Source: Amycolatopsis sp. QT-25 | GTDB lineage: Bacteria; Actinomycetota; Actinomycetes; Mycobacteriales; Pseudonocardiaceae | Assembly (NCBI RefSeq): GCF_029369745.1 | Contig: NZ_CP120210.1 | Coordinates: 5,084,001 to 5,148,000, forward strand | Direction of reading: 5' to 3' | Length of the DNA stretch: 64,000 bases | Shown here: piece by piece, positions 50,483 to 62,373 of the stretch | How the letters are laid out: every line of letters begins with the position of its first letter | How positions within the stretch are numbered: position 1 is the stretch's first letter | Made by a program: the position numbers and the translations under genes | The notes under the pieces: model-generated | What the model was told of the DNA's origin: nothing | What the model saw: only the letters and a program-made list of their open reading frames with translations | The model's database searches: none

Positions 50483-51864
50483 GCTTCTCCTTGAGCGATG
50501 CGGGCGATCGAGGCGAGCGGCACGCCCAGCCAGTCCGGCCGGTTCGCGTACTCGTAGGCCACCTCGTAAATCGCCTTGTCCAGTTCGAAAGCCCGCAACA
50601 GTTCGTCTTGGTCGCCGGGGGACACCGACGTGTCCTCCCTCGCCACGGCGTAGCCCTTGTAGAAGGCGGCGCGGTTGCGCGCGGCCCACTCGGCTGCCTG
50701 CTGCTCCAGTTCCACGTCGTCCGGCTGCCCGACCAGCATCTGCTGAGCGGCGTAATCGAACGAACGCAGCATGCCGGCGACGTCCCGCAGCGGGGAGCGG
50801 AGCGCCTGCCGTTCCTCGACCGGGGCGGCGGGCTCGCCTTCGAAGTCGATCAGCAACCAGCCGTTGACCGTCCTCAACACCTGGCCGAGATGCAGATCTC
50901 CGTGGATGTACTGCATCGGGACGGCGTCGGCGGACACCCCGCGCAGCTTCTCGAACGCCGCCCGCAGCATCGGGGCGTGCTCGGCCAGCTCCGGCACTTG
51001 CCCGGCGACGGTCTCCAGCCGGGCGACCATCGCCCGCACGGTGCGTTCGAGTTCGGCGGCGTCGGCGGCCTCCGAACCGAGCGCCTTCGCCAAGTCGGCG
51101 TGCACCTCGGCGACCGCTCGGCCGAGCCGCTCGGCCTCACCGGCGAAATCACCACCGGCCTCTTCGGCGTGCCGGTCCTGGCTCGCCATCAGGTCCCGGA
51201 CGCTCGTGGTGGCCATCGCCCAGCCGTCGACGGCGTCGGGAACGAACCGCTGAAGCATCCCGACAGTGGTCGGCTCCCCGTCCAGCTCACCGGTGATCGA
51301 GCCCAGCGGCTGCGCGATGTGCTTGCTGCCGATCTTCTGCAGGGCGCGGTGCAGCACCAGATCCTTGTTCTCGCCGGGGCTCAGCTTGCGGAACAGTTTC
51401 AGGATGTACTGGCCGCCGTACACGAGCGAAGTGTTGCTTTGTTCGGAAGTGATCGGCCGGGCCCGCAGCCCGGTGTCGAGCTCGACACCGGCTTCGTGCT
51501 CGAACGACAGTGTGCCGACCTGACCGCCGCAGGCCATCAGCTCCAGCAGCACGCTGGTCAGGTCCGCGTCACCGGACGCCTCGTACGCGTTGAGCTCGCC
51601 GCCGGCGCCGATCCAGCTGGTGGAGCTGATCTCCGGCGGATGCGTGCGGCGTCCGACGAGCAGTTGGTAGGGCTCACGCCGCCCGTCCTGATCGACTTCG
51701 ACGACCACGTGCAGCAACTGCGGGTCGCCTTCGACCAGCTCGGTCACGCCGAGCGGCCGGACGGTGGTCACGGGCCGGTCCTTGCCGGCGAACCAGCGCT
51801 GCTCCGGCAGCCAGTGCTTCAGATCAGTGGCCAGTTCTTCGACCAGCACACGGGGGTCGATCAA
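50479..51864 (-). CDS. mak: Maltokinase
   Basis: 461 aa, aminoglycoside-phosphotransferase-like fold. LPEQRWFAGKDRPV at the N terminus and the catalytic loop MQYIHGDLHLGQVLR plus LIDFEGEPAAPVEERQ match actinomycete maltokinases (also called Pep2). It phosphorylates maltose from TreS to maltose-1-phosphate for GlgE. The start codon is TTG at 51864 with GAGGTGAG overlapping the treS stop; the stop overlaps glgB. In some actinomycetes treS and mak are fused; here they are separate. Confidence 0.92.
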   Translation of the reverse strand: MIDPRVLVEELATDLKHWLPEQRWFAGKDRPVTTVRPLGVTELVEGDPQLLHVVVEVDQDGRREPYQLLVGRRTHPPEISSTSWIGAGGELNAYEASGDADLTSVLLELMACGGQVGTLSFEHEAGVELDTGLRARPITSEQSNTSLVYGGQYILKLFRKLSPGENKDLVLHRALQKIGSKHIAQPLGSITGELDGEPTTVGMLQRFVPDAVDGWAMATTSVRDLMASQDRHAEEAGGDFAGEAERLGRAVAEVHADLAKALGSEAADAAELERTVRAMVARLETVAGQVPELAEHAPMLRAAFEKLRGVSADAVPMQYIHGDLHLGQVLRTVNGWLLIDFEGEPAAPVEERQALRSPLRDVAGMLRSFDYAAQQMLVGQPDDVELEQQAAEWAARNRAAFYKGYAVAREDTSVSPGDQDELLRAFELDKAIYEVAYEYANRPDWLGVPLASIARIAQGEA

Positions 51865-51870
51865 AAGGTC

Positions 51871-53679
51871 TCACCTCGTTTCGCCTGCTTCTGCCGGGTT
51901 CTGCAATTGGAACCAGTAGAAGCCATGTCCGGGCAAGGTCAGCAGATAAGGCAGCTCGCCGATGCTCGGGAACTGCACGCCGCCGGTCAGCTCCACCGGC
52001 GTGGCCCCGCGGTGCGCCGCGAGGTCCAGTTCCACCGGCTGCGGGAAGCGGGAGAGGTTGTTGACGCAGAGCACCACGTCCTCACCGCCGTCCGGCCGTT
52101 TCCAGTGCCGCTTGTAGGCCAGCACACTGGGGTTGGACCCGCCGAGGTCCAGGAACTCGCCCGCGGCGAAGGCGTGGTGCTGTTTGCGCACCTCGATCAT
52201 CCGCCGGGTCCAGTTGAGCAGCGAAGAGGCGTTGTTCGACTGCGCCTCGACGTTGAGTCCCTGGTAGCCGTAGACCGGGTCCATGATCACCGGCAGGTAG
52301 ATCCGGCCCGGGTCGCAGGAGGAGAACCCGGCGTTGCGGTCCGGCGTCCACTGCATGGGTGTGCGCACCGCGTCGCGGTCGCCGAGCCAGATGTTGTCTC
52401 CCATGCCGATCTCGTCACCGTAGTACAGAACGGGCGAGCCCGGGAGGGAAAGCAGCATCGCGGTGAACAACTCCTGCTGGTTGCGGTCGTTGTCCAGCAG
52501 CGGGGCCAGCCTGCGGCGGATGCCGATGTTGGCCTTCATCCGCGGGTCCTTGGCGTACTCCGCGTACATGTAGTCGCGCTCGTCGTCGGTGACCATCTCG
52601 AGGGTCAGCTCGTCGTGGTTGCGCAGGAAGATCCCCCACTGCGTGCCGCTGGGGATCTCCGGGGTCTGGGCGAGGATCTCGGAGATCGGGAACCGCGACT
52701 CACGGCGCACGGCCATGAAGATCCGCGGCATCAGCGGGAAGTGGAACGCCATATGGCACTCGTCGCCGCCGACCTCGGGGTCGCCGAAGTACTCGACGAC
52801 GTCCGAAGGCCACTGGTTGGCCTCCGCCAGCAGGATCCGCCCGGGGTACTCGTCGTCGACGACCTTCCGGCAGCGCCGGAGGAACTCGTGCGTGCGCGGC
52901 AGGTTCTCGCAGTTGGTGCCCTCTTGTTCGAACAGATACGGCACCGCGTCGAGCCGAAATCCGTCGATGCCCAGGTCGAGCCAGAAGCGCAGGACGTCGA
53001 TCATCGCTTCCTGCACGTCCGGGTTCTCGTAGTTCAAGTCGGGCTGGTGGGAGAAGAACCGGTGCCAGTAGAACTGGCCGCGCACCGGGTCGTAGGTCCA
53101 GTTCGACGTCTCGGTGTCGACGAAGATGATCCGCGCGTCGGCGTAGCGGGAGTCGTCGTCGCTCCAGACGTAGTAGTCACCGTACGGACCATCGGGGTCG
53201 CTGTGGGATTGCTGGAACCAGGGATGCGCGTCCGAAGTGTGGTTGAGCACCAGGTCGGTGATCACCCGGATGCCGCGGCGGTGGGCCTCGTTGAGCAGGA
53301 ACACGAAGTCCTCGACGGTGCCGAATTCCGGCAGCACCGCGCGGAAATCGCTGATGTCGTAGCCACCGTCGCGCAGCGGTGAGGCGTAGAACGGCGGCAG
53401 CCAGAGGCAGTCGACGCCCAGCCAGGCCAAGTAGTCCAGCCGCTCGGCCAGCCCGCGCAGGTCGCCGGTGCCGTCCCCGTTCGAGTCGGCGAACGCGCGC
53501 ACCAGCACCTCGTAGAACACCGCGCCCTTGAACCATTCCGGGTCCGACGGCGCCTGTTGCGCCGCCCGGAAGTCGTCGGCTTGCGGTTCCACCAGCATGC
53601 CGTCGGCGGTCATCGCCTCACCAGTATGCGGCACGTCCTCCAGCCCCAGCGCCACATCGGGCCCGGCCTCTTCCGCCAT
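51871..53679 (-). CDS. treS: Trehalose synthase (maltose/trehalose isomerase)
   Basis: 602 aa, GH13_16. WFKGAVFYEVLVRAFADSNGDG begins the barrel. Motifs: VITDLVLNHTSDAHPWFQ, GIDGFRLDAVPYLFEQEGTNCENLP with nucleophile, ILLAEANQWPSDVVEYFGD with acid/base, and FLRNHDELTLEMVTD. The ATG at 53679 has GAGGTGGAG. TreS interconverts trehalose and maltose and feeds maltokinase, whose start lies six bases after this stop. GlgE is 60 bases upstream. Confidence 0.95.
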   Translation of the reverse strand: MAEEAGPDVALGLEDVPHTGEAMTADGMLVEPQADDFRAAQQAPSDPEWFKGAVFYEVLVRAFADSNGDGTGDLRGLAERLDYLAWLGVDCLWLPPFYASPLRDGGYDISDFRAVLPEFGTVEDFVFLLNEAHRRGIRVITDLVLNHTSDAHPWFQQSHSDPDGPYGDYYVWSDDDSRYADARIIFVDTETSNWTYDPVRGQFYWHRFFSHQPDLNYENPDVQEAMIDVLRFWLDLGIDGFRLDAVPYLFEQEGTNCENLPRTHEFLRRCRKVVDDEYPGRILLAEANQWPSDVVEYFGDPEVGGDECHMAFHFPLMPRIFMAVRRESRFPISEILAQTPEIPSGTQWGIFLRNHDELTLEMVTDDERDYMYAEYAKDPRMKANIGIRRRLAPLLDNDRNQQELFTAMLLSLPGSPVLYYGDEIGMGDNIWLGDRDAVRTPMQWTPDRNAGFSSCDPGRIYLPVIMDPVYGYQGLNVEAQSNNASSLLNWTRRMIEVRKQHHAFAAGEFLDLGGSNPSVLAYKRHWKRPDGGEDVVLCVNNLSRFPQPVELDLAAHRGATPVELTGGVQFPSIGELPYLLTLPGHGFYWFQLQNPAEAGETR

Positions 53680-53739
53680 AGCTCCACCTCGTATCCGCAA
53701 GTCCGTCGATCCGCAAAATCAGTCGGGGGTACCGAATGT

Positions 53740-55722
53740 TCAAGTGGCCAAGCGGCGCCTGAGCGCCACGACGTGAGCCACCGCACGCCAGGGTTCGAGC
53801 CGGACGAAGTTGGCCTGGCCCCAGTCCCAGGTGTCACCGGTGACTTCGTCCTGCGCGATCAGCCGGTCGTGCGGCTCGAAGCCGAGGGCGTCCATGTCGA
53901 AGTGGAGCGTGCCTTCTTGGGCCATGTACGGATCGAGCGTGACGACGGTGACCACGGTGTCGCCGGTGGCCGGGTCCTGTTTGGAGTAGGCCAGCAGGGC
54001 GTCGTTGTCGATGTGGTGGAAGTACAGCGTGCGCATCTGCCGCAGCGCCGGGTGGGCACGGCGGATGACGTTCAGCTTGGTCAGCCACGGCTCCAGGGAT
54101 CGCCCCTCGGCGAGCGCGCCTTCGAAATCGCGCGGACGCAGCTGGTACTTCTCCGAGTCCAAGTACTCTTCGCTGCCCTCGCGGACCGGAAGGTGCTCGA
54201 ACAATTCGTAGCCCGAGTAGACGCCCCAAGTCGGCGACAGCGTCGCCGCCAAGGCCGCCCGCAAGGCGAACATGCCAGGGCCACCGCGCTGCAACGACTC
54301 GTGAAGGATGTCCGGGGTGTTGACGAACAGGTTCGGCCTGCCCTCGTCCCAGTGCTGCCACAGGTCGACGCCGAAGTCGATGAGCTCCTGCTTGCCCGTC
54401 CGCCAGGTGAAGTAGGTGTAGCTCTGGGTGAATCCCAGCCGCGCCAGGCCCCACAGCCGCGCCGGGCGGGTGAACGCCTCGGCCAGGAACACGACGTCCG
54501 GGTCGACCTCCTTCACCGACTGGATCAGCCAGGCCCAGAAGTCCGGTGGCTTGGTGTGCGGGTTGTCGACGCGGAAGATCCGCACCCCGTGGTCGACCCA
54601 GTGCAGGACGACCCGCAACACCTCTTCGTAGATCGCCTTCGGGTCGTTGTCGAAGTTGATCGGGTAGATGTCTTGGTACTTCTTCGGGGGGTTCTCCGCA
54701 TAGGCGATCGAACCGTCCGGGCGGGTGGTGAAGAACTCCGGGTGCTTGAGCACCCAAGGGTGGTCGGGTGCGGCCTGCAGCGCGAGGTCGAGAGCGACCT
54801 CCAGGCCGAGCTCGCCGGCGCGGGCGACGAAGGCGTCGAAGTCCTCCAGCGTGCCCAGCTCCGGGTGGACCGCGTCGTGCCCGCCTTCGTCGGCGCCGAT
54901 CGCCCACGGCGAGCCGACGTCGTCGGGGCCCGCGTCGAGGGTGTTGTTGGGGCCCTTGCGGTTCACCCGCCCGATGGGGTGGATCGGCGGCAGGTAGACG
55001 ACGTCGAAGCCCATCCGCGCGACGCGGTCGAGCTCGGCCGTGGCGGTGGTGAAGGTGCCGTGCACCGGATTGCCGCGCTCGTCCACACCTCCGGTGGAAC
55101 GCGGGAAGAACTCGTACCAGGCGCCGTAGGCGGCGCGTTCACGGTCGACCCACAGCTTCATGGCCTTGCCCTTGGTGACCAGCTCACGCACGGGGAACTC
55201 GTGCATCAGCAGCCGCACCTCGGGCGAGAGCGCGGGCCCGATCCGTTCGAGCAGGGCGCGCTCGGTGTCCCGCAGCGCTGTCACGGCGCCGGTCAGCAGC
55301 GACCGTTCGGCGCGCCGGTCCGGACGACGGGAGAGGCGTTCGAGTAGCCGGGCACCGGCCTCGAGGTCGTTGGCCAGATCGTCGGGCCCCTGGCCGGCGG
55401 CGACCTTCACCTCGACCGCGTGCGTCCACGTCGCCCACGGATCGCTCCAGGCGTCGACGCGGTAGGTCCACAGACCCCGGGCGTCGGGCACGATCACGGC
55501 CGCGAAGCCGTCGGGGTGGTCGGCGCCGCGCGGAGCCATCCGGGTCTGCCGGGTCAGCCGGTCGCCCGGTCCGCGCCAGGCGACGGTGGCGGCCACGGCG
55601 TCGTGTCCCTCCCGCCAAACCGTCGCGGTGACAGGAATGTGCTCTCCCACAACGGCTTTGGCCGGATACCGGCCGCAACTCACGCAGGGGGAGACGTCGT
55701 CGATGCCGAGCCGGCCGGTCAT
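53740..55722 (-). CDS. glgE: Alpha-1,4-glucan:maltose-1-phosphate maltosyltransferase
   Basis: 660 aa, GH13_3. An N-terminal domain with CGRYPAKAVVGEHIPV is followed by FPRSTGG, PPIHPIGRVNRKGPNNTL, VALDLALQAAPDHPW, the nucleophile region HGVRIFRVDNPHTKPP and the acid/base FLAEAFTRPARLW, all typical of GlgE. It transfers maltosyl units from maltose-1-phosphate to alpha-glucan, linking TreS/Mak to GlgB. ATG 55722 follows GAGGGGCG; a TTG two codons earlier is less likely. First of the glgE-treS-mak-glgB group. Confidence 0.95.
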   Translation of the reverse strand: MTGRLGIDDVSPCVSCGRYPAKAVVGEHIPVTATVWREGHDAVAATVAWRGPGDRLTRQTRMAPRGADHPDGFAAVIVPDARGLWTYRVDAWSDPWATWTHAVEVKVAAGQGPDDLANDLEAGARLLERLSRRPDRRAERSLLTGAVTALRDTERALLERIGPALSPEVRLLMHEFPVRELVTKGKAMKLWVDRERAAYGAWYEFFPRSTGGVDERGNPVHGTFTTATAELDRVARMGFDVVYLPPIHPIGRVNRKGPNNTLDAGPDDVGSPWAIGADEGGHDAVHPELGTLEDFDAFVARAGELGLEVALDLALQAAPDHPWVLKHPEFFTTRPDGSIAYAENPPKKYQDIYPINFDNDPKAIYEEVLRVVLHWVDHGVRIFRVDNPHTKPPDFWAWLIQSVKEVDPDVVFLAEAFTRPARLWGLARLGFTQSYTYFTWRTGKQELIDFGVDLWQHWDEGRPNLFVNTPDILHESLQRGGPGMFALRAALAATLSPTWGVYSGYELFEHLPVREGSEEYLDSEKYQLRPRDFEGALAEGRSLEPWLTKLNVIRRAHPALRQMRTLYFHHIDNDALLAYSKQDPATGDTVVTVVTLDPYMAQEGTLHFDMDALGFEPHDRLIAQDEVTGDTWDWGQANFVRLEPWRAVAHVVALRRRLAT

Positions 55723-56171
55723 GGGCAACGCCCCTCAAGGTGTCGGGGGTGGACGAAGACAGGCACAGCCTGCCCGAGTCGATCAAGGCCCCTGACGCCA
55801 GGGTCCTCTTTCGGGATACCCAAATCGAGCGCGGCGAAACTCTTCTGTCACAGGAGATGTTCCCTCGTGGTCACCGGGCGGGTCGATCGTCCGAGGGGCA
55901 CGACACCTGCCAGGCGAAACCGTGGTGAGGACGGCTGCGAGGGGCGGTCATCGGCGGCGTGTTCGCGAACGGAACTGGCCGGCGCAGGACGTCTTCGGCC
56001 CGGTCGGGCCGGGAAAGCGGGGACCCCGCGACCCCGCGACCGTCGCCATGTCGGGAGCAAAGGACGAGTTCGCCACCGTCCGGGTGGGCAAGGAGGCCTT
56101 CGCGTCGGCTTCACCCGTGATGAGCCCGTGCCGGCCGTCCTCGCCACTCACCACGCCCCCCGAGCCTCACC
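55723..56171. other. Intergenic region upstream of glgE, 449 bp
   Basis: No supported gene; open frames here have shadow-like composition. It should hold the glgE promoter. Noted elements: a short hairpin CCCTGACGCCAGGG (55790-55803) and CAGGAGATGTTCCCTC (55851-55866), which matches at 13 of 16 bases a sequence upstream of glgX1 (58351-58366). Confidence 0.5.
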
Positions 56172-58307
<2,136 letters not shown>

Positions 58308-58350
58308 GGCCCGATGATCGCAGATCCGGACCGCTGTCTTCCGCTCCTGC

Positions 58351-58366
58351 CAGAGGATGTTTCCTC
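58351..58366 (-). promoter_or_regulatory. Candidate shared operator upstream of glgX1
   Basis: On the minus strand GAGGAAACATCCTCTG, containing the inverted repeat GAGGA/TCCTC. It is 44 bases upstream of the glgX1 start. A 13-of-16 match lies upstream of glgE at 55851-55866. A common regulator of the glucan genes is possible. Confidence 0.35.
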
Positions 58367-58378
58367 CGGCAACCGCCG

Positions 58379-60094
58379 TCAGGGTGTCGTTTCCGCCAGG
58401 ACGAAGGTCTCCGGCGGCAGCCGGGCCTCGTGACCGTCCACGGTGGCCGTTCCCCAGGCGAGCAGGGTGGCGGTGGCCCCGAGCGGGATCCGTGCCTCGG
58501 CCGGGCCGAAATTGCACGCCAGCCGGAGCCCACCGCGGTGCAGTACGAGCCATGACCGGTCGGGGGCGGTCTCCACGCGCAGGCCCGCCACCCGAGGATC
58601 GGCCAGCTCGGGCCGCTCACGGCGCAACCGGATCAGGTTCCGGTAGAGCTCCAGCATCTCCCGGTGTCCCGCACGGTCCACTTCGGTCCAGTCCAGCCGT
58701 GAGCGCTCCACCGTGGCGGGGTCCATCGGGTCGGGCACCTCGGCCTCGCCCCAGCCGTGACGAGAGAACTCCCGCCGCCGTCCCGTGCGCACGGCCTCGG
58801 CGAGTTCCGGGTCGGGGAAGGAGGCGAAGAACTGCCACGGTGTGCTCGCGGCCCACTCCTCCCCCATGAACACCATCGGGGTGTAGGGTGAGCAGAACAA
58901 CAGCGCCGCGCCACAGGCGAGGCGGCCCGGCGCCACCGTCGCCGAGAGCCGGTCACCGGTCGCGCGGTTGCCGATCTGGTCGTGGTTCTGGAGGTAGCCG
59001 AGGAACCGGTGCCCCGGGACGACCGCGGTGTCGACCGGGCGGCCGTGGGTGCGTTCGCGGAACGACGACCAGGTGCCGGCGTGGAAGAACACCTCGCGCA
59101 GCACCCGTTCCAGTGCGTCCGGGGCCGCGAAGTCGGCGTAGTAGCCGGACGTCTCACCGGTGAGCTTGACGTGCAGGGCGTGGTGCAGGTCGTCGGACCA
59201 CTGGGCGTGCAATCCGTAGCCCCCGCGTTCCCGCGAGGTCACCAGCTTCGGGTCGTTGAGGTCCGATTCGGCGATCAGGGTCAGCGGCCTGCCGAGCACC
59301 GCCGACAGCGCGTCGGTCTCGGTGGCGAGTTCTTCGAGCAGGTGGGTGGCCCGCCGATCGGCCAGCGCGTGCACCGCGTCCAGGCGCAGGGCGTCGAGGT
59401 GGAAGTCGCGAAACCAGCCCAGCGCGTTGTCGATGACGTACCGGCGGACCTCGTCGGAGCCGGGGCCGTCGAGGTTGAGCCCCGGACCCCAGTCGTTCTG
59501 CCCGGCGAAGTACGGCCCGAACCGGTCGAGGTAGGCACCCGAGGGACCGAGGTGGTTGTAGACGACGTCGAGGACGACGGCCAGCCCGCGGGCGTGGGCG
59601 GCGTCGACGAACCGCTTGAGCCCGTCCGGCCCGCCGTAGGGCTCGTGGACCGCGCCCCAGAGCACCCCGTCGTAACCCCAGCCCGCGGTGCCGTCGAAGG
59701 AGTTGACCGGCAACAGCTCGACGTGGGTGACGCCGAGCTCGACGAGGTGGTCGAGCCGCTCGATCGCCGCGTCGAAGGTGCCACCCGCGGTGAAGGTGCC
59801 GACGTGCAGTTCGTAGAGCACACCACCGGGTAGCTGCCGCCCGGTCCAGGCGTCGTCGGTCCAGGCGAACTCGCCGTGGTCGTAGACACGCGACGCCTCG
59901 TGCACGCCGTGCGGCTGCCACCGCGACCGCGGGTCCGGCAGCGGCACGTCGTCGTCGTCGAGCAGGAAGGAGTAGGTGACCCCCTCCGCGTCGGCGTGCC
60001 ACCAGCCGCCGTCACCGGCGGTCATCTCGTGCACCCCGGCGTCGACCCGGACCCGCACCCGGTGTGCCTCGGGGGCCCACACGCTGAACCTCAT
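58379..60094 (-). CDS. treZ: Malto-oligosyltrehalose trehalohydrolase
   Basis: 571 aa, GH13_10. MRFSVWAPEAHRVRVRVD start, GGVLYELHVGTFTAGGTFDAAI, VVLDVVYNHLGPSGAYL, HLDALRLDAVHALADRRATH with the nucleophile, LIAESDLNDPKL with acid/base, and LGYLQNHDQIGNRATGD. It cleaves trehalose from the end made by TreY. ATG overlaps the treY stop (ATGA). Length normal. Confidence 0.95.
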   Translation of the reverse strand: MRFSVWAPEAHRVRVRVDAGVHEMTAGDGGWWHADAEGVTYSFLLDDDDVPLPDPRSRWQPHGVHEASRVYDHGEFAWTDDAWTGRQLPGGVLYELHVGTFTAGGTFDAAIERLDHLVELGVTHVELLPVNSFDGTAGWGYDGVLWGAVHEPYGGPDGLKRFVDAAHARGLAVVLDVVYNHLGPSGAYLDRFGPYFAGQNDWGPGLNLDGPGSDEVRRYVIDNALGWFRDFHLDALRLDAVHALADRRATHLLEELATETDALSAVLGRPLTLIAESDLNDPKLVTSRERGGYGLHAQWSDDLHHALHVKLTGETSGYYADFAAPDALERVLREVFFHAGTWSSFRERTHGRPVDTAVVPGHRFLGYLQNHDQIGNRATGDRLSATVAPGRLACGAALLFCSPYTPMVFMGEEWAASTPWQFFASFPDPELAEAVRTGRRREFSRHGWGEAEVPDPMDPATVERSRLDWTEVDRAGHREMLELYRNLIRLRRERPELADPRVAGLRVETAPDRSWLVLHRGGLRLACNFGPAEARIPLGATATLLAWGTATVDGHEARLPPETFVLAETTP

Positions 60095-62373
60095 GCGTCT
60101 CCTCGTACCAGCAACGCGACCGCGTAACGGTCGAACAGTTCGGACAGTTGCGGCCGGGTGCCAAGCTCACGACCGGTCACCACGTCGGTCCACCTGCCGT
60201 CGGCCAGGGGCAGCACGGTGTCGCCCCAGCCGCCGCCGGCGTCGAGGCCGACCGGCAGCCGGGTCACCGCGACCACCAGATCGGCCGACCGGGTGTAGGC
60301 CAGCACGTGCGCCGCGGCGCTGCCCTCCGCCCGCAGCGGCCGGTAACCGGCGAACAGAGCGGGCCGGTCGCGGCGCAGGCGCAACGCCTTGTGCGTGATC
60401 AGGAGCTTCGCGGCACCTGATGCGTCGACGGGGGGCTGTTCGCCCTCGGCGATCCGGGCCAGGATGGCGCGACGGGCGCCGTAGTCGACCGGGCGCCGGT
60501 TGTCCGGGTCGACCAGTGAGAAGTCCCACAGCTCGGTGCCCTGGTACACGTCCGGGACGCCGGGAGCGGTCAGCTGGACCAGTTTCTGCCCGAGCGAGTT
60601 CGACCAGCCGGGGCCGGTGATGCGGCCGACGAAGGCTTCGACGTCCGCGGCCAGCTCGGCGTCGCCGAGGACGTCCTCGGGCCAGGCTGCGACGTCGGCC
60701 TCGAACTCCTCGTCATGGTCGGTCCAGCTGGTGCGGAGCTTCGCCTCCTTCGCCGCCTTGTCCAGATAGTCCCGCAGCCGGTCCGGCTCGATCGGCCAGG
60801 TGGCGACCAGGGTCTGCCAGGCGAGCAGATTCAGCGACGGCTCGTCGATCCCGCGCCGCGCGCTCCACCGGCGGACCGCGTCGGCGAACTCGCCGGGCAC
60901 CTCCGCCAGCACGGCCATCCGGGCACGGGTGTCCTCGGAGCGCTTGGTGTCGTGCGTGGTCAGCGTCGTCATCGCGGCCGGATGCCCGGCCTCACGCGAG
61001 GCCGCGAGCCGGTGGAACTCCTCGACGTCCAGTCCGAAACGGTCCGGATTGCCGCCGACCTCGTTGAGCGCGGCGAAGCGGGTGTAGCGGTAGAACGTCG
61101 TGTCCTCGGTGCCCTTCGCCACGACCATGCCGGAGGTCTGCTGGAGCCGGGTGGCCAGCTCGCCGTCCGGCTCGGCACGCACCTGCGTGTCGAGCGCGTC
61201 GAGCGCGGCTTCGAGATCGGGCCGGTTCCGGCGGGCGGCGGCGATCGCGGCCGCCCAATGCGCCTCGCCTTCGGGCAGATAAGAGCGGTAGACGGGGAAG
61301 GCGACCATGACTTCGGCGACGGCCGCGCGGGCGGCGTCCGCGTCCACGCCGCGCAGCAGCGCCGCGATCCGGCGCACCTCGGCGACCAGGATGCGGTCGG
61401 TGACCAGCCGCCGCGCCTCGGTCTCCACGGCGTGGTAGCCGGTTTCGACGCCGAATTCGGCCGCCAGCGCGGTGAACGTCGGTTCCGCGGCCGGATCGAG
61501 GAACACCCCGGCGATCTCACGCAGCGCGTCGTAGCCGGTGGTGCCGTCGACCGGCCAGCTCTGCGGCAGCGGCTCCCCCGGGTGCAGGATCTTCTCCGCC
61601 ACGATCCAGGCCTCCGGGGCGTTCTCCCGCAACCGCTGGAAGTAGCCGCCCGGATCCGCCAGCCCGTCCGGATGGTCGACGCGCAGACCGGTGACGTCGC
61701 CGTCGGCGACCCAGCGCAGTACTTCGCCGTGTGTTTCGGCGAACACCTTCGGATCCTCGACCCGGACCGCGGCCAGCGTGGTGATGTCGAAGAACCGCCG
61801 GTAGGTCAGCTCGGCGTTGCCGCGGCGCCAGCCCACCAGCCGGTAGTGCTGGCGCTCGTGCACCTCCCTCGGCGTGCCGTCCCCGGTACCGGGCGCGATC
61901 GGGAACCGGTGGTCGTAGTAGACGAGTTCGTCGTCCTCGACGGTCAGCTCGGCCACCGCGTCGTCGTCGCCGAGCACCGGCAGCACCAGCGGGCCGCGGT
62001 CCCAGTCGACGTCGAAGAATCCGGCGAACTCCGAGTCCCGGCCGTGGCGCAGTACGTCCCACCACCACCGGTTGACCTTCGGCACTTCGACGGACATGTG
62101 GTTCGGCACGATGTCGACGACCAGGCCGAGACCGCTCCGCTTGAGCACCTCGGCCAGCTCCCGGCGAGCGTCCTCCCCGCCGAGCGCGGGCCGGGCCCTG
62201 GTCGTGTCGACCACGTCGTAGCCGTGGGTCGACCCCGGCGCCGCGTCCAGCACCGGCGACGCGTAGAGCGCACCGATGCCCAGGTCCCGGAGATACTCCA
62301 CCAGCCCGGCGGCCTCGGCGAAGGTGAACTCCGGGCGCAGCTGGACACGGTAGGTGGAGGCGGGCACCGCCAT
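60091..62373 (-). CDS. treY: Malto-oligosyltrehalose synthase
   Basis: 760 aa, GH13_26. MAVPASTYRVQLRPEFTFAEAAGLVEYL is the characteristic start. DIVPNHMSVEVPKVNRWWWDVL, GLRVDHPDGLADPGGYF with nucleophile, WIVAEKILHPGEPLP with acid/base, and TTLTTHDTKRSEDTRARM follow. It converts the reducing end of malto-oligosaccharides to a trehalose bond. The ATG at 62373 overlaps the glgX2 stop by one base (TGATG) and the stop overlaps treZ, giving a tightly coupled treX-treY-treZ operon. Confidence 0.95.
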   Translation of the reverse strand: MAVPASTYRVQLRPEFTFAEAAGLVEYLRDLGIGALYASPVLDAAPGSTHGYDVVDTTRARPALGGEDARRELAEVLKRSGLGLVVDIVPNHMSVEVPKVNRWWWDVLRHGRDSEFAGFFDVDWDRGPLVLPVLGDDDAVAELTVEDDELVYYDHRFPIAPGTGDGTPREVHERQHYRLVGWRRGNAELTYRRFFDITTLAAVRVEDPKVFAETHGEVLRWVADGDVTGLRVDHPDGLADPGGYFQRLRENAPEAWIVAEKILHPGEPLPQSWPVDGTTGYDALREIAGVFLDPAAEPTFTALAAEFGVETGYHAVETEARRLVTDRILVAEVRRIAALLRGVDADAARAAVAEVMVAFPVYRSYLPEGEAHWAAAIAAARRNRPDLEAALDALDTQVRAEPDGELATRLQQTSGMVVAKGTEDTTFYRYTRFAALNEVGGNPDRFGLDVEEFHRLAASREAGHPAAMTTLTTHDTKRSEDTRARMAVLAEVPGEFADAVRRWSARRGIDEPSLNLLAWQTLVATWPIEPDRLRDYLDKAAKEAKLRTSWTDHDEEFEADVAAWPEDVLGDAELAADVEAFVGRITGPGWSNSLGQKLVQLTAPGVPDVYQGTELWDFSLVDPDNRRPVDYGARRAILARIAEGEQPPVDASGAAKLLITHKALRLRRDRPALFAGYRPLRAEGSAAAHVLAYTRSADLVVAVTRLPVGLDAGGGWGDTVLPLADGRWTDVVTGRELGTRPQLSELFDRYAVALLVRGDA

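Noticed and set aside
50464..53382. 972-codon plus-strand frame opposite mak and treS
   Set aside because: No recognisable domain and shadow composition; both minus-strand genes are well supported.
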